Positions 1 to 11,310 of a DNA stretch of 64,000 nt are shown here, piece by piece. The position numbers and the translations under genes were made by a program. The notes under the pieces are model-generated. The model did no database searches. It was not told where the DNA came from and saw nothing but the letters and a program-made list of their open reading frames with translations. Source of the DNA: Ptiloglossa arizonensis. Its lineage: Eukaryota > Arthropoda > Insecta > Hymenoptera > Colletidae. Within the stretch, counting starts at the first letter, position 1. The number at the start of each line of letters is the position of its first letter. The stretch lies in contig NW_027478856.1 in the NCBI RefSeq assembly GCF_051014685.1, positions 186,001-250,000 on the forward strand, given 5' to 3'.

Positions 1-175
1 CGGCCTAGGGGAGAAGTACGTATACCGTTGTAATCGGGCGAGTTTCTACTTTCAGATGCAACAAAAATTTTGCGGATCGGTCAATCCGTTCGCGAGATAT
101 GGCAGTTTGAAGGTAAGAAACGCTTGAGAAACTCAAAATTTTCGCAGTTCTGATGCTCGAAACGAATAACTAGAA
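1..175. repeat. Representative monomer, used as phase reference
   Basis: This copy defines the phase used in all other entries. It starts at CGGCCTAGGG (1-10) and carries ATACCGTTGTAATCGGGCGA (22-41), a variable 71-83 segment inside a dyad, TCCGTTCGCGAGATATGGCA (85-104), a five-base hairpin (124-136) and GTTCTGATGCTCGAAACGAA (147-166). The next copy starts at 176. A consensus monomer is about 45% GC. Length modulo 3 is 1, so no reading frame can stay in phase from one monomer to the next. Confidence 0.95.
124..136. repeat. Short inverted repeat (hairpin) at monomer 124-136
   Basis: TTGAG-AAA-CTCAA is a perfect five-base stem with a three-base loop and recurs in most monomers. In monomers with the TAGAG variant the outer pairs are lost, and in those copies a different dyad appears just downstream. 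No function can be assigned. Confidence 0.6.
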
Positions 176-247
176 CCGCCTAGGGGAAAAGTGCGCATAC
201 CGTTGTAATCGGGCGAGTTTCTACTTTCAGATGCAACAGAAATTTTT

Positions 248-263
248 CGGATTGATCAATCCG
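248..263. repeat. 16-bp perfect palindrome inside the monomer (dyad, first perfect copy)
   Basis: CGGATTGATCAATCCG is its own reverse complement and occupies monomer positions 73-88. Many monomers carry this exact form. Others carry CGGATCGGTCAATCCG, CGGATTGGTCAATCCG or CGGATTGGTCGATCCG, where only the centre changes while the CGGAT and ATCCG arms stay intact. It is a potential cruciform or a site for a dimeric protein; neither is shown by sequence alone. Confidence 0.85.
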
Positions 264-1532
264 TTCGCGAGATATGGCAGTTTGGAGATAAGAAACACTT
301 GAGAAACTCAAAATTTTCGCAGTTCTGATGCTCGAAACGAATGACTAGAACGGCCTAGGGGAGAAGTACGCATACCGTTGTAATCGGGCGAGTGTCTACT
401 TTCAGATGCAACAGAAATTTTGCGGATCGGTCAATCCGTTCGCGAGATATGGCAGTTTGAAGGTAAGAAACGCTTGAGAAACTCAAAATTTGCGCAGTTC
501 TGATGCTTGAAACGAATAACTAGAACCGCCTAGGGGAAAAGTGCGCATACCGTTGTAATCGGGCGAGTTTCTACTTTCAGATGCAACAGAAATTTTGCGG
601 ATCGGTCAATCCGTTCGCGAGATATGGCAGTTTGGATGCAAGAAACGCTTGAGAAACTCAAAATTTTCGCAGTTCTGATGCTCGAAACGAATAACTAGAA
701 CCACCTAGGGGAAAAGTGCGCATACCGTTGTAATCGGGCGAGTTTCTGCTTTCAGATGCAACAGAAATTTTTCGGATTGATCAATCCGTTCGCGAGATAT
801 GGCAGTTTGGAGATAAGAAACACTTGAGAAACTCAAAATTTTCGCAGTTCTGATGCTCGAAACGAATGACTAGAACGGCCTAGGGGAGAAGTACGCATAC
901 CGTTGTAATCGGGCGAGTGTCTACTTTCAGATGCAACAGAAATTTTGCGGATCGGTCAATCCGTTCGCGAGATATGGCAGTTTGGATGGAAGATACGCTA
1001 GAGAAACTCGAAATTTTCGCAGTTCTGATGCTCGAAACGAATAACTGGAACGGCCTAGGGGAAAACTACACATACCGTTGTAATCGGGCGAGTTTCTACT
1101 TTCAGATGCAACAGAAATTTTGCGGATCGGTCAATCCGTTCGCGAGATATGGCAGTTTGGAGGTAAGAAACGCTTGAGAAACTCAAAATTTTCGCAGTTC
1201 TGATGCTCGAAACGAATAACTAGAACGGCCTAGGGGAAAAGTGAGCATACCGTTGTAATCGGGCGAGTTTCTACTTTCAGATGCAACAGAAATTTTGCGG
1301 ATCGGTCAATCCGTTCGCGAGATATGGCAGTTTGGATGCAAGAAACGCTTGAGAAACTCAAAATTTTCGCAGTTCTGATGCTCGAAACGAATAACTAGAA
1401 CGGCCTAGGGGAAAAGTGCGCATACCGTTGTAATCGGGCGAGTGTCTACTTTCAGATGCAACAGAAATTTTGCGGATCGGTCAATCCGTTCGCGAGATAT
1501 GGCAGTTTGGATGTAAGAAACGCTAGAGAAAC

Positions 1533-1545
1533 TCGAAATTTTCGA
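1533..1545. repeat. Alternative inverted repeat in CTAGAG-type monomers
   Basis: TCGAAA-T-TTTCGA is a six-base inverted repeat with a one-base centre. It appears when CTCG replaces CTCA and CGAAG replaces CGCAG, usually with the upstream TTGAG changed to TAGAG. The same combination recurs, for example near 6,433, 8,532, 12,553, 16,749, 17,973, 18,848, 29,167, 31,267 and 33,717, always next to a following monomer that begins CGGCCTTGGGG. It marks one monomer class of the higher-order units. Confidence 0.7.
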
Positions 1546-4500
1546 AGTTCTGATGCTCGAAACGAATAACTGGAACGGCCTTGGGGAAAACTACACATAC
1601 CGCTGTAATCGGGCGAGTTTCTACTTTCAGATGCAACAGAAATTTTGCGGATTGGTCGATCCGTTCGCGAGATATGGCAGTTTGGAAATAAGAAACGCTT
1701 GAGAAACTCAAAATTTTCGCAGTTCTGATGCTAGAAACGAGTAACTAGAACGGCGTAGGGGAAAAGTGCGCATAGCGTTGTAATCGGTCGAGATTCTACT
1801 TTCAGATGCAACAGAAATTTTGCGGATCGGTCAATCCGTTCGCGAGATATGGCAGTTTGAATGTAAGAAACGCTTGAGAAACTCAAAATTAGCGCAGTTC
1901 TGATGCTTGAAACGAATAACTAGAACGGCCTAGGGGAAAAGTGGGCATACCGTTGTAATCGGGCGAATGTCTACTTTCAGATGCAACAGAAATTTTGCGG
2001 ATCGGTCAATCCGTTCGCGAGATATGGCAGTTTGAAGGTAAGAAACGCTTGAGAAACTCAAAATTTTCGCAGTTCTGATGCTCGAAACGAATAACTAGAA
2101 CGGCCTAGGGGAAAAGTGCGCATACCGTTGTAATCGGGCGAGTTTCTACTTTCAGATGCAACAGAAATTTTGCGGATCGGTCAATCCGTTCGCGAGATAT
2201 GGCAGTTTGGAGGTAAGAAACGCTTGAGAAACTCAAAATTTTCGCAGTTCTGATGCTCGAAACGAATAACTAGAACGGCCTAGGGGAAAAGTGCGCATAC
2301 CGTTGTAATCGGGCGAGTTTCTACTTTCAGATGCAACAGAAATTTTTCGGATTGATCAATCCGTTCGCGAGATATGGCAGTTTGGAGATAAGAAACACTT
2401 GAGAAACTCAAAATTTTCGCAGTTCTGATGCTCGAAACGAATGACTAGAACGGCCTAGGGTAGAAGTACGCATACCGTTGTAATCGGGCGAGTGTCTACT
2501 TTCAGATGCAACAGAAATTTTGCGGATCGGTCAATCCGTTCGCGAGATATGGCAGTTTGGATGCAAGAAACGCTTGAGAAACTCGAAATTTTCGCAGTTC
2601 TGATGCTCGAAACGAATAACTGGACGGCCTAGGGGAAAACTACACATACCGTTGTAATCGGGCGAGTTTCTACTTTCAGATGCAACAGAAATTTTGCGGA
2701 TCGGTCAATCCGTTCGCGAGATATGGCAGTTTGGAGGTAAGAAACGCTTGAGAAATTCAAAATTTTCGCAGTTCTGATGCTCGAAACGAATAACTAGAAC
2801 GGCCTAGGGGAAAAGTGCGCATACCGTTGTAATCGGGCGAGTTTCTACTTTCAGATGCAACAGAAATTTTGCGGATCGGTCAATCCGTTCGCGAGATATG
2901 GCAGTTTGGATGCAAGAAACGCTTGAGAAACTCAAAATTTTCGCAGTTCTGATGCTCGAAACGAATAACTAGAACCGCCTAGGGGAAAAGTGCGTATACC
3001 GTTGTAATCGGGCGAGTTTCTACTTTCAGATGCAACAGAAATTTTGCGGATCGGTCAATCCGTTCGCGAGATATGGCAGTTTGGATGCAAGAAACGCTTG
3101 AGAAACTCAAAATTTTCGCAGTTCTGATGCTCGAAACGAATAACTAGAACCGCCTAGGGGAAAAGTGCGCATACCGTTGTAATCGGGCGAGTTTCTACTT
3201 TCAGATGCAAAGGAAATTTTTCGGATTGATCAATCCGTTCGCGAGATATGGCAGTTTGGAGGTAAGAAACACTTGAGAAACTCAAAATTTTCGCAGTTCT
3301 GATGCTCGAAACGAATGACTAGAACGGCCTAGGGGAGAAGTACGTACACCGTTGTAATCGGGCGAGTGTCTACTTTCAGATGCAACAGAAATTTTGCGGA
3401 TCGGTCATTCCGTTCGCGAGATATGGCAGTTTGGATGTAAGAAACGCTAGAGAAACTCGAAATTTTCGCAGTTCTGATGCTCGAAACGAATAACTGGAAC
3501 GGCCTTGGGGAAAACTACACATACCGTTGTAATCGGGTGAGTTTCTACTTTCGGATACAACAGAAATTTTGCGGATTGGTCGATCCGTTCGCGAGATATG
3601 GCAGTTTGGATATAAGAAACGCTTGAGAAACTCAAAATTTTCGCAGTTCTGATGCTAGAAACGAGTAACTAGAACGGCGTAGGGGAAAAGTGCGCATAGC
3701 GTTGTAATCGGTCGAGATTCTGCTTTCAGATGCAACAGAAATTTTGCGGATCGGTCAATCCGTTCGCGAGATATGGCAGTTTGAAGGTAAGAAACGCTTG
3801 AGAAACTCAAAATTTGCGCAGTTCTGATGCTTGAAACGAATAACTAGAACCGCCTAGGGGAAAAGTGCGCATACCGTTGTAATCGGGCGAGTTTCTACTT
3901 TCAGATGCAACAGAAATTTTGCGGATCGGTCAATCCGTTCGCGAGATATGGCAGTTTGGATGCAAGAAACGCTTGAGAAACTCAAAATTTTCGCAGTTCT
4001 GATGATCGAAACGAATAACTAGAACGGCGTAGGGGAAAAGTGCGCATAGCGTTGTAATCGGTCGAGATTCTACTTTCAGATGCAACAGAAATTTTTCGGA
4101 TTGATCAATCCGTTCGCGAGATATGGCAGTTTGGAAATAAGAAACGCTTGAGAAACTCAAAATTTTCGCAGTTCTGATGCTCGAAACGAATAACTAGAAC
4201 CGCCTAGGGGAAAAGTGCGCATACCGTTGTAATCGGGCGAGTTTCTACTTTCAGATGCAACAGAAATTTTTCGGATTGATCAATCCGTTCGCGAGATATG
4301 GCAGTTTGGAGATAAGAAATACTTGAGAATCTCAAAATTTTCGAAGTTCTGATGCTCGAAACGAATGACTAGAACGGCCTAGGGGAGAAGTGCGCATACC
4401 GTTGTAATCGGGCGAGTGTCTACTTTCAGATGCAACAGAAATTTTGCGGATCGGTCAATCCGTTCTCGAGATATGGCAGTTTGGATGTAAGAAACGCTAG

Positions 4501-5189
4501 AGAAACTCGAAATTTTCGCAGTTCTGATGCTCAAAACGAATAACTGGAACGGCCTTGGGGAAAACTACACATACCGTTGTAATCGGGCGAGTTTCTACTT
4601 TCAGATGCAACAGAAATTTTGCGGATTGGTCAATCCGTTCGCGAGATGTGACAGTTTGGAGGTAAGAAACGCTTGAGAAACTCAAAATTTGCGCAGTTCT
4701 GATGCTTGAAACGAATAATTAGAACGGCCTAGGGGAAAACTACACATACCGTTGTAATCGGGCGAGTTTCTACTTTCAGATGCAACAGAAATTTTCCGGA
4801 TTGATCAATCCGTTCGCGAGATATGGCAGTTTGGAGATAAGAAACACTTGAGAAACTCAAAATTTTCGCAGTTCTGATGCTCGAAACGAATGACTAGAAC
4901 GGCCTAGGGGAGAAGTACGCATACCGTTGTAATCGGGCGAGTGTTTACTTTCAGATGCAACAGAAATTTTGCGGATCGGTCAATCCGTTCGCGAGATATG
5001 GCAGTTTGGATGTAAGAAACGCTAGAGAAACTCGAAATTTTCGCAGTTCTGATGCTCGAAACGAATAACTGGAACGGCCTTGGGGAAAACTACACATACC
5101 GCTGTAATCGGGCGAGTTTCTACTTTCAGATGCAACAGAAATTTTGCGGATTGGTCAATCCGTTCGCGAGATGTGACAGTTTGGTGGTA

Positions 5190-8065
5190 AGAAACGCTTG
5201 AGAAACTCAAAATTTTCGCAGTTCTGATGCTCGAAACGAATAACTAGAACGGCCTAGGGGAAAAGTGCGCATACCGTTGTAATCGGGCGAGTTTCTACTT
5301 TCAGATGCAACAGAAATTTTGCGGATCGGTCAATCCGTTCGCGAGATATGGCAGTTTGGATGCAAGAAACGCTTGAGAAACTCAAAATTTTCGCAGTTCT
5401 GATGCTCGAAACGAATAACTAGAACCGCCTAGGGGAAAAGTGCGCATACCGTTGTAATCGGGCGAGTTTCTACTTTCAGATGCAACAGAAATTTTCGGAT
5501 TGATCAATCCGTTCGCGAGATATGGCAGTTTGGAGATAAGAAACACTTGAGAAACTCAAAATTTTCGCAGTTCTGATGCTCGAAACGAATGACTAGAACG
5601 GCCTAGGGGAGAAGTACGTATACCGTTGTAATCGGGCGAGTGTCTACTTTCAGATGCAACAGAAATTTTGCGGATCGGTCAATCCGTTCGCGAGATATGG
5701 CAATTTGGATGTAAGAAACGCTAGAGAAACTCGAAATTTTCGCAGTTCTGATGCTCGAAACGAATAACTGGAACGGCCTTGGGGAAAACTACACATACCG
5801 TTGTAATCGGGCGAGTTTCTACTTTCAGATGCAACAAAAATTTTGCGGATCGGTCAATCCGTTCGCGAGATATGGCAGTTTGAAGGTAAGAAACGCTTGA
5901 GAAACTCAAAATTTTCGCAGTTCTGATGCTCGAAACGAATAACTAGAACCGCCTAGGGGAAAAGTGCGCATACCGTTGTTATCGGTCGAGATTCTACATT
6001 CAGATGCAACAGAAATTTTGCGGGTCGGTCAATCCGTTCGCGAGATATGGCAGTTTGGATGTAAGAAACGCTAGAGAAACTCGAAATTTTCGAAGTTCTG
6101 ATGCTCGAAACGAATAACTAGAACGGCCTAGGGGAAAAGTGCGCATACCGTTGTAATTGGGCGAGTGTCTACTTTCAGATGCAACAGAAATTTTGCGGAT
6201 CGGTCAATCCGTTCGCGAGATATGGCAGTTTGGATGCAAGAAACGCTTGAGAAACTCAAAATTTTCGCAGTTCTGATGCTCGAAACGAATAACTAGAACG
6301 GCCTAGGGGAAAAGTGCGCATACCGTTGTAATCGGGCGAGTGTCTACTTTCAGATGCAACAGAAATTTTGCGGATCGGTCAATCCGTTCGCGAGATATGG
6401 CAGTTTGGATGTAAGAAACGCTAGAGAAACTCGAAATTTTCGAAGTTCTGATGCTCGAAACGAATAACTGGAACGGCCTTGGGGAAAACTACACATACCG
6501 CTGTAATCGGGCGAGTTTCTACTTTCAGATGCAACAGAAATTTTGCGGATTGGTCGATCCGTTCGCGAGATATGGCAGTTTGGAAATAAGAAACGCTTGA
6601 GAAACTCAAAATTTTCGCAGTTCTGATGCTAGAAACGAGTAACTAGAACGGCGTAGGGGAAAAGTGCGCATAGCGTTGTAATCGGTCGAGATTCTACTTT
6701 CAGATGCAACAGAAATTTTGCGGATCGGTAAATCCGTTCGCGAGATATGGCAGTTTGAATGTAAGAAACGCTTGAGAAACTCAAAATTAGCGCAGTTCTG
6801 ATGCTTGAAACGAATAACTAGAACGGCCTAGGGGAAAAGTGGGCATACCGTTGTAATCGGGCGAATGTCTACTTTCAGATGCAACAGAAATTTTGCGGAT
6901 CGGTCAATCCGTTCGCGAGATATGGCAGTTTGAAAGTAAGAAACGCTTGAGAAACTCAAAATTTTCGCAGTTCTGATGCTCGAAACGAATAACTAGAACC
7001 GCCTAGGGGAAAAGTGCGCATACCATTGTAATCGGGCGAGTTTCTACTTTCAGATGCAACAGAAATTTTTCGGATTGATCAATCCGTTCGCGAGATATGG
7101 CAGTTTGGAGATAAGAAACACTTGAGAAACTCAAAATTTTCGCAGTTCTGATGCTCGAAACGAATGACTAGAACGGCCTAGGGGAGAAGTACGCATACCG
7201 TTGTAATCGGGCGAGTTTCTACTTTCAGACGCAACAGAAATTTTGCGGATCGGTCAATCCGTTCGCGAGATATGGCAGTTTGGAGGTAAGAAACGCTTGA
7301 GAAACTCAAAATTTTCGCAGTTCTGATGCTCGAAACGAATAACTAGAACGGCCTAGGGGAAAAGTGCGCATACCGTTGTAATCGGGCGAGTTTCTACTTT
7401 CAGATGCAACAGAAATTTTTCGGATTGATCAATCCGTTCGCGAGATATGGCAGTTTGGAGATAAGAAACACTTGAGAAACTCAAAATTTTCGCAGTTCTG
7501 ATGCTCGAAACGAATGACTAGAACGGCCTAGGGGAGAAGTACGCATACCGTTGTAATCGGGCGAGTGTCTACTTTCAGATGCAACAGAAATTTTGCGGAT
7601 CGGTCAATCCGTTCGCGAGATATGGCAGTTTGGATGCAAGAAACGCTTGAGAAACTCGAAATTTTCGCAGTTCTGATGCTCGAAACGAATAACTGGACGG
7701 CCTAGGGGAAAACTACACATACCGTTGTAATCGGGCGAGTGTCTACTTTCAGATGCAACAGAAATTTTGCGGATCGGTCAATCCGTTCGCGAGATATGGC
7801 AGTTTGGAGGTAAGAAACGCTTGAGAAATTCAAAATTTTCGCAGTTCTGATGCTCGAAACGAATAACTAGAACGGCCTAGGGGAAAAGTGCGCATACCGT
7901 TGTAATCGGGCGAGTTTCTACTTTCAGATGCAACAGAAATTTTGCGGATCGGTCAATCCGTTCGCGAGATATGGCAGTTTGGATGCAAGAAACGCTTGAG
8001 AAACTCAAAATTTTCGCAGTTCTGATGCTCGAAACGAATAACTAGAACCGCCTAGGGGAAAAGTG
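5190..8065. repeat. 2.9-kb segment duplicated at 11,310-14,185 (first copy)
   Basis: The segment matches 11,310-14,185 at a constant offset of 6,120 bp. Both copies share the CAATTTGGATG variant (near 5,700 and 11,820), the one-base deletion giving ATTTTCGGAT (5,491 and 11,611) and the CTGGACGG deletion. About ten scattered substitutions separate them by eye, more than between the tandem 12-mer copies, so this is an older event than the local 2,099-bp duplication. It overlaps the 12-mer entry because the repeats are nested. Confidence 0.8.
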
Positions 8066-10164
8066 CGCATACCGTTGTTATCGGTCGAGATTCTACATTC
8101 AGATGCAACAGAAATTTTGCGGATCGGTCAATCCGTTCGCGAGATATGGCAGTTTGGATGTAAGAAACGCTAGAGAAACTCGAAATTTTCGAAGTTCTGA
8201 TGCTCGAAACGAATAACTAGAACGGCCTAGGGGAAAAGTGCGCATACCGTTGTAATTGGGCGAGTGTCTACTTTCAGATGCAACAGAAATTTTGCGGATC
8301 GGTCAATCCGTTCGCGAGATATGGCAGTTTGGATGCAAGAAACGCTTGAGAAACTCAAAATTTTCGCAGTTCTGATGCTCGAAACGAATAACTAGAACGG
8401 CCTAGGGGAAAAGTGCGCATACCGTTGTAATCGGGCGAGTGTCTACTTTCAGATGCAACAGAAATTTTGCGGATCGGTCAATCCGTTCGCGAGATATGGC
8501 AGTTTGGATGTAAGAAACGCTAGAGAAACTCGAAATTTTCGAAGTTCTGATGCTCGAAACGAATAACTGGAACGGCCTTGGGGAAAACTACACATACCGC
8601 TGTAATCGGGCGAGTTTCTACTTTCAGATGCAACAGAAATTTTGCGGATTGGTCGATCCGTTCGCGAGATATGGCAGTTTGGAAATAAGAAACGCTTGAG
8701 AAACTCAAAATTTTCGCAGTTCTGATGCTAGAAACGAGTAACTAGAACGGCGTAGGGGAAAAGTGCGCATAGCGTTGTAATCGGTCGAGATTCTACTTTC
8801 AGATGCAACAGAAATTTTGCGGATCGGTAAATCCGTTCGCGAGATATGGCAGTTTGAATGTAAGAAACGCTTGAGAAACTCAAAATTAGCGCAGTTCTGA
8901 TGCTTGAAACGAATAACTAGAACGGCCTAGGGGAAAAGTGGGCATACCGTTGTAATCGGGCGAATGTCTACTTTCAGATGCAACAGAAATTTTGCGGATC
9001 GGTCAATCCGTTCGCGAGATATGGCAGTTTGAAAGTAAGAAACGCTTGAGAAACTCAAAATTTTCGCAGTTCTGATGCTCGAAACGAATAACTAGAACCG
9101 CCTAGGGGAAAAGTGCGCATACCATTGTAATCGGGCGAGTTTCTACTTTCAGATGCAACAGAAATTTTTCGGATTGATCAATCCGTTCGCGAGATATGGC
9201 AGTTTGGAGATAAGAAACACTTGAGAAACTCAAAATTTTCGCAGTTCTGATGCTCGAAACGAATGACTAGAACGGCCTAGGGGAGAAGTACGCATACCGT
9301 TGTAATCGGGCGAGTTTCTACTTTCAGACGCAACAGAAATTTTGCGGATCGGTCAATCCGTTCGCGAGATATGGCAGTTTGGAGGTAAGAAACGCTTGAG
9401 AAACTCAAAATTTTCGCAGTTCTGATGCTCGAAACGAATAACTAGAACGGCCTAGGGGAAAAGTGCGCATACCGTTGTAATCGGGCGAGTTTCTACTTTC
9501 AGATGCAACAGAAATTTTTCGGATTGATCAATCCGTTCGCGAGATATGGCAGTTTGGAGATAAGAAACACTTGAGAAACTCAAAATTTTCGCAGTTCTGA
9601 TGCTCGAAACGAATGACTAGAACGGCCTAGGGGAGAAGTACGCATACCGTTGTAATCGGGCGAGTGTCTACTTTCAGATGCAACAGAAATTTTGCGGATC
9701 GGTCAATCCGTTCGCGAGATATGGCAGTTTGGATGCAAGAAACGCTTGAGAAACTCGAAATTTTCGCAGTTCTGATGCTCGAAACGAATAACTGGACGGC
9801 CTAGGGGAAAACTACACATACCGTTGTAATCGGGCGAGTTTCTACTTTCAGATGCAACAGAAATTTTGCGGATCGGTCAATCCGTTCGCGAGATATGGCA
9901 GTTTGGAGGTAAGAAACGCTTGAGAAATTCAAAATTTTCGCAGTTCTGATGCTCGAAACGAATAACTAGAACGGCCTAGGGGAAAAGTGCGCATACCGTT
10001 GTAATCGGGCGAGTTTCTACTTTCAGATGCAACAGAAATTTTGCGGATCGGTCAATCCGTTCGCGAGATATGGCAGTTTGGATGCAAGAAACGCTTGAGA
10101 AACTCAAAATTTTCGCAGTTCTGATGCTCGAAACGAATAACTAGAACCGCCTAGGGGAAAAGTG
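5886..10164. repeat. 12-mer HOR, two tandem copies (2,099 bp period)
   Basis: About 5,886-7,984 and 7,985-10,164 align at a constant offset of 2,099 bp, which is 12 monomers minus the one-base deletion in the CTGGACGG variant. Shared private markers include the TGTTATCGGTCGAG start (near 5,977 and 8,076), TTGTAATTGGG (near 6,151 and 8,250), GTGGGCATACC (6,839 and 8,938) and CGGTAAATCC (near 6,727 and 8,826). By eye I see only about two substitutions between the copies, so the duplication or homogenisation is recent. Edges are accurate to about one monomer. Confidence 0.85.
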
Positions 10165-11310
10165 CGTATACCGTTGTAATCGGGCGAGTTTCTACTTTCA
10201 GATGCAACAGAAATTTTGCGGATCGGTCAATCCGTTCGCGAGATATGGCAGTTTGGATGCAAGAAACGCTTGAGAAACTCAAAATTTTCGCAGTTCTGAT
10301 GCTCGAAACGAATAACTAGAACCGCCTAGGGGAAAAGTGCGCATACCGTTGTAATCGGGCGAGTTTCTACTTTCAGATGCAACAGAAATTTTGCGGATTG
10401 GTCGATCCGTTCGCGAGATATGGCAGTTTGGAAATAAGAAACGCTTGAGAAACTCAAAATTTTCGCAGTTCTGATGCTAGAAACGAGTAACTAGAACGGC
10501 GTAGGAGAAAAGTGCGCATACCGTTGTAATCGGGCGAGTTTCTACTTTCAGATGCAACAGAAATTTTGCGGATCGGTCAATCCGTTCGCGAGATATGGCA
10601 GTTTGAAGGTAAGAAACGCTTGAGAAACTCAAAATTTGCGCAGTTCTGATGCTTGAAACGAATAACTAGAACGGCCTAGGGGAAAAGTGCGCATACCGTT
10701 GTAATCGGGCGAGTTTCTACTTTCAGATGCAACAGAAATTTTGCGGATCGTCAATCCGTTCGCGAGATATGGCAGTTTGAAGGTAAGAAACGCTTGAGAA
10801 ACTCAAAATTTGCGCAGTTCTGATGCTTGAAACGAATAACTAGAACGGCCTAGGGGAAAAGTGCGCATACCGTTGTAATCGGGCGAGTTTCTACTTTCAG
10901 ATGCAACAGAAATTTTTCGGATTGATCAATCCGTTCGCGAGATATGGCAGTTTGGAGATAAGAAACACTTGAGAAACTCAAAATTTTCGCAGTTCTGATG
11001 CTCGAAACGAATGACTAGAACGGCCTAGGGGAGAAGTATGCATACCGTTGTAATCGAGCGAGTGTCTACTTTCAGATGCAACAGAAATTTTGCGGATCGG
11101 CCAATCCGTTCGCGAGATATGGCAGTTTGGATGCAAGAAACGCATGAGAAACTCGAAATTTTCGCAGTTCTGATGCTCGAAACGAATAACTGGTCGGCCT
11201 AGGGGAAAACTACACATACCGTTGTAATCGGGCGAGTTTCTACTTTCAGATGCAACAGAAATTTTGCGGATCGGTCAATCCGTTCGCGAGATATGGCAGT
11301 TTGGAGGTAA
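10165..11310. repeat. Inter-HOR monomers related to 19.9-20.6 kb
   Basis: This block interrupts the 12-mer pattern. It carries the GCGTAGGAG start variant (10,499), a one-base deletion giving GGATCGTCAATCC near 10,745, GAAGTATGCATACC with ATCGAGCG (near 11,035-11,056) and a CTGGTCGG junction near 11,191. The same series of variants, with one monomer fewer, returns at about 19,940-20,480 and again at 26,060-26,780, so it is an older copy of a module amplified further right. Confidence 0.7.

Larger units (their letters stand above)
1..5190. repeat. Mixed monomers with a partial 12-mer HOR copy
   Basis: Monomer types alternate here without a clean long period. About 1,380-2,050 matches about 6,280-6,950 at an offset of 4,898 bp, and about 2,120-2,980 matches about 7,190-8,050 at 5,073 bp. 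The two offsets differ by exactly one monomer, so this is a copy of the downstream 12-mer unit that lacks one monomer. A local three-monomer repeat (525 bp) links 4,497-4,685 with 5,022-5,210; both carry the CTTGGGG start variant and the GATGTGACAG variant. Confidence 0.75.

Noticed and set aside
1..10. CCTAGG and TCGCGA six-base palindromes as functional sites
   Set aside because: Both recur in most monomers, but six-base palindromes are expected by chance and CCTAGG is lost in whole classes (CTTGGG, GCGTAGG, GCGGAGG). They are useful only as restriction landmarks.
124..136. Intrinsic transcription terminator from the TTGAG-AAA-CTCAA hairpin followed by AATTTT
   Set aside because: The five-base AT-rich stem is too weak, there is no gene upstream, and it recurs in nearly every monomer as part of the repeat.
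64..143. Internal sub-repeat: GAAATTTTGCGG (64-75) against AAAATTTTCGCAG (135-147)
   Set aside because: The shared part is essentially AAATTTT beside a CG-rich triplet. Flanks do not align, so there is no support for the monomer having arisen from a half-unit.
917..1177. Open reading frame of 86 residues on the + strand, and similar 62-81-residue frames repeated along this strand
   Set aside because: These frames are pieces of the satellite. Because 175 is not a multiple of 3, the frame shifts in each monomer and ends within about 1.5 monomers. Near-identical peptides recur only because the monomers recur.
1523..1711. 62-residue open frame on the - strand starting MSFSSVSYFQTAISRERI, recurring more than twenty times
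   Set aside because: It looks like a conserved small protein family but only tracks the monomer class with CTAGAG and CTTGGGG, on the complementary strand. Changes between copies show no codon bias, and frames overlap on both strands (19,669-19,899 and 19,687-19,890).
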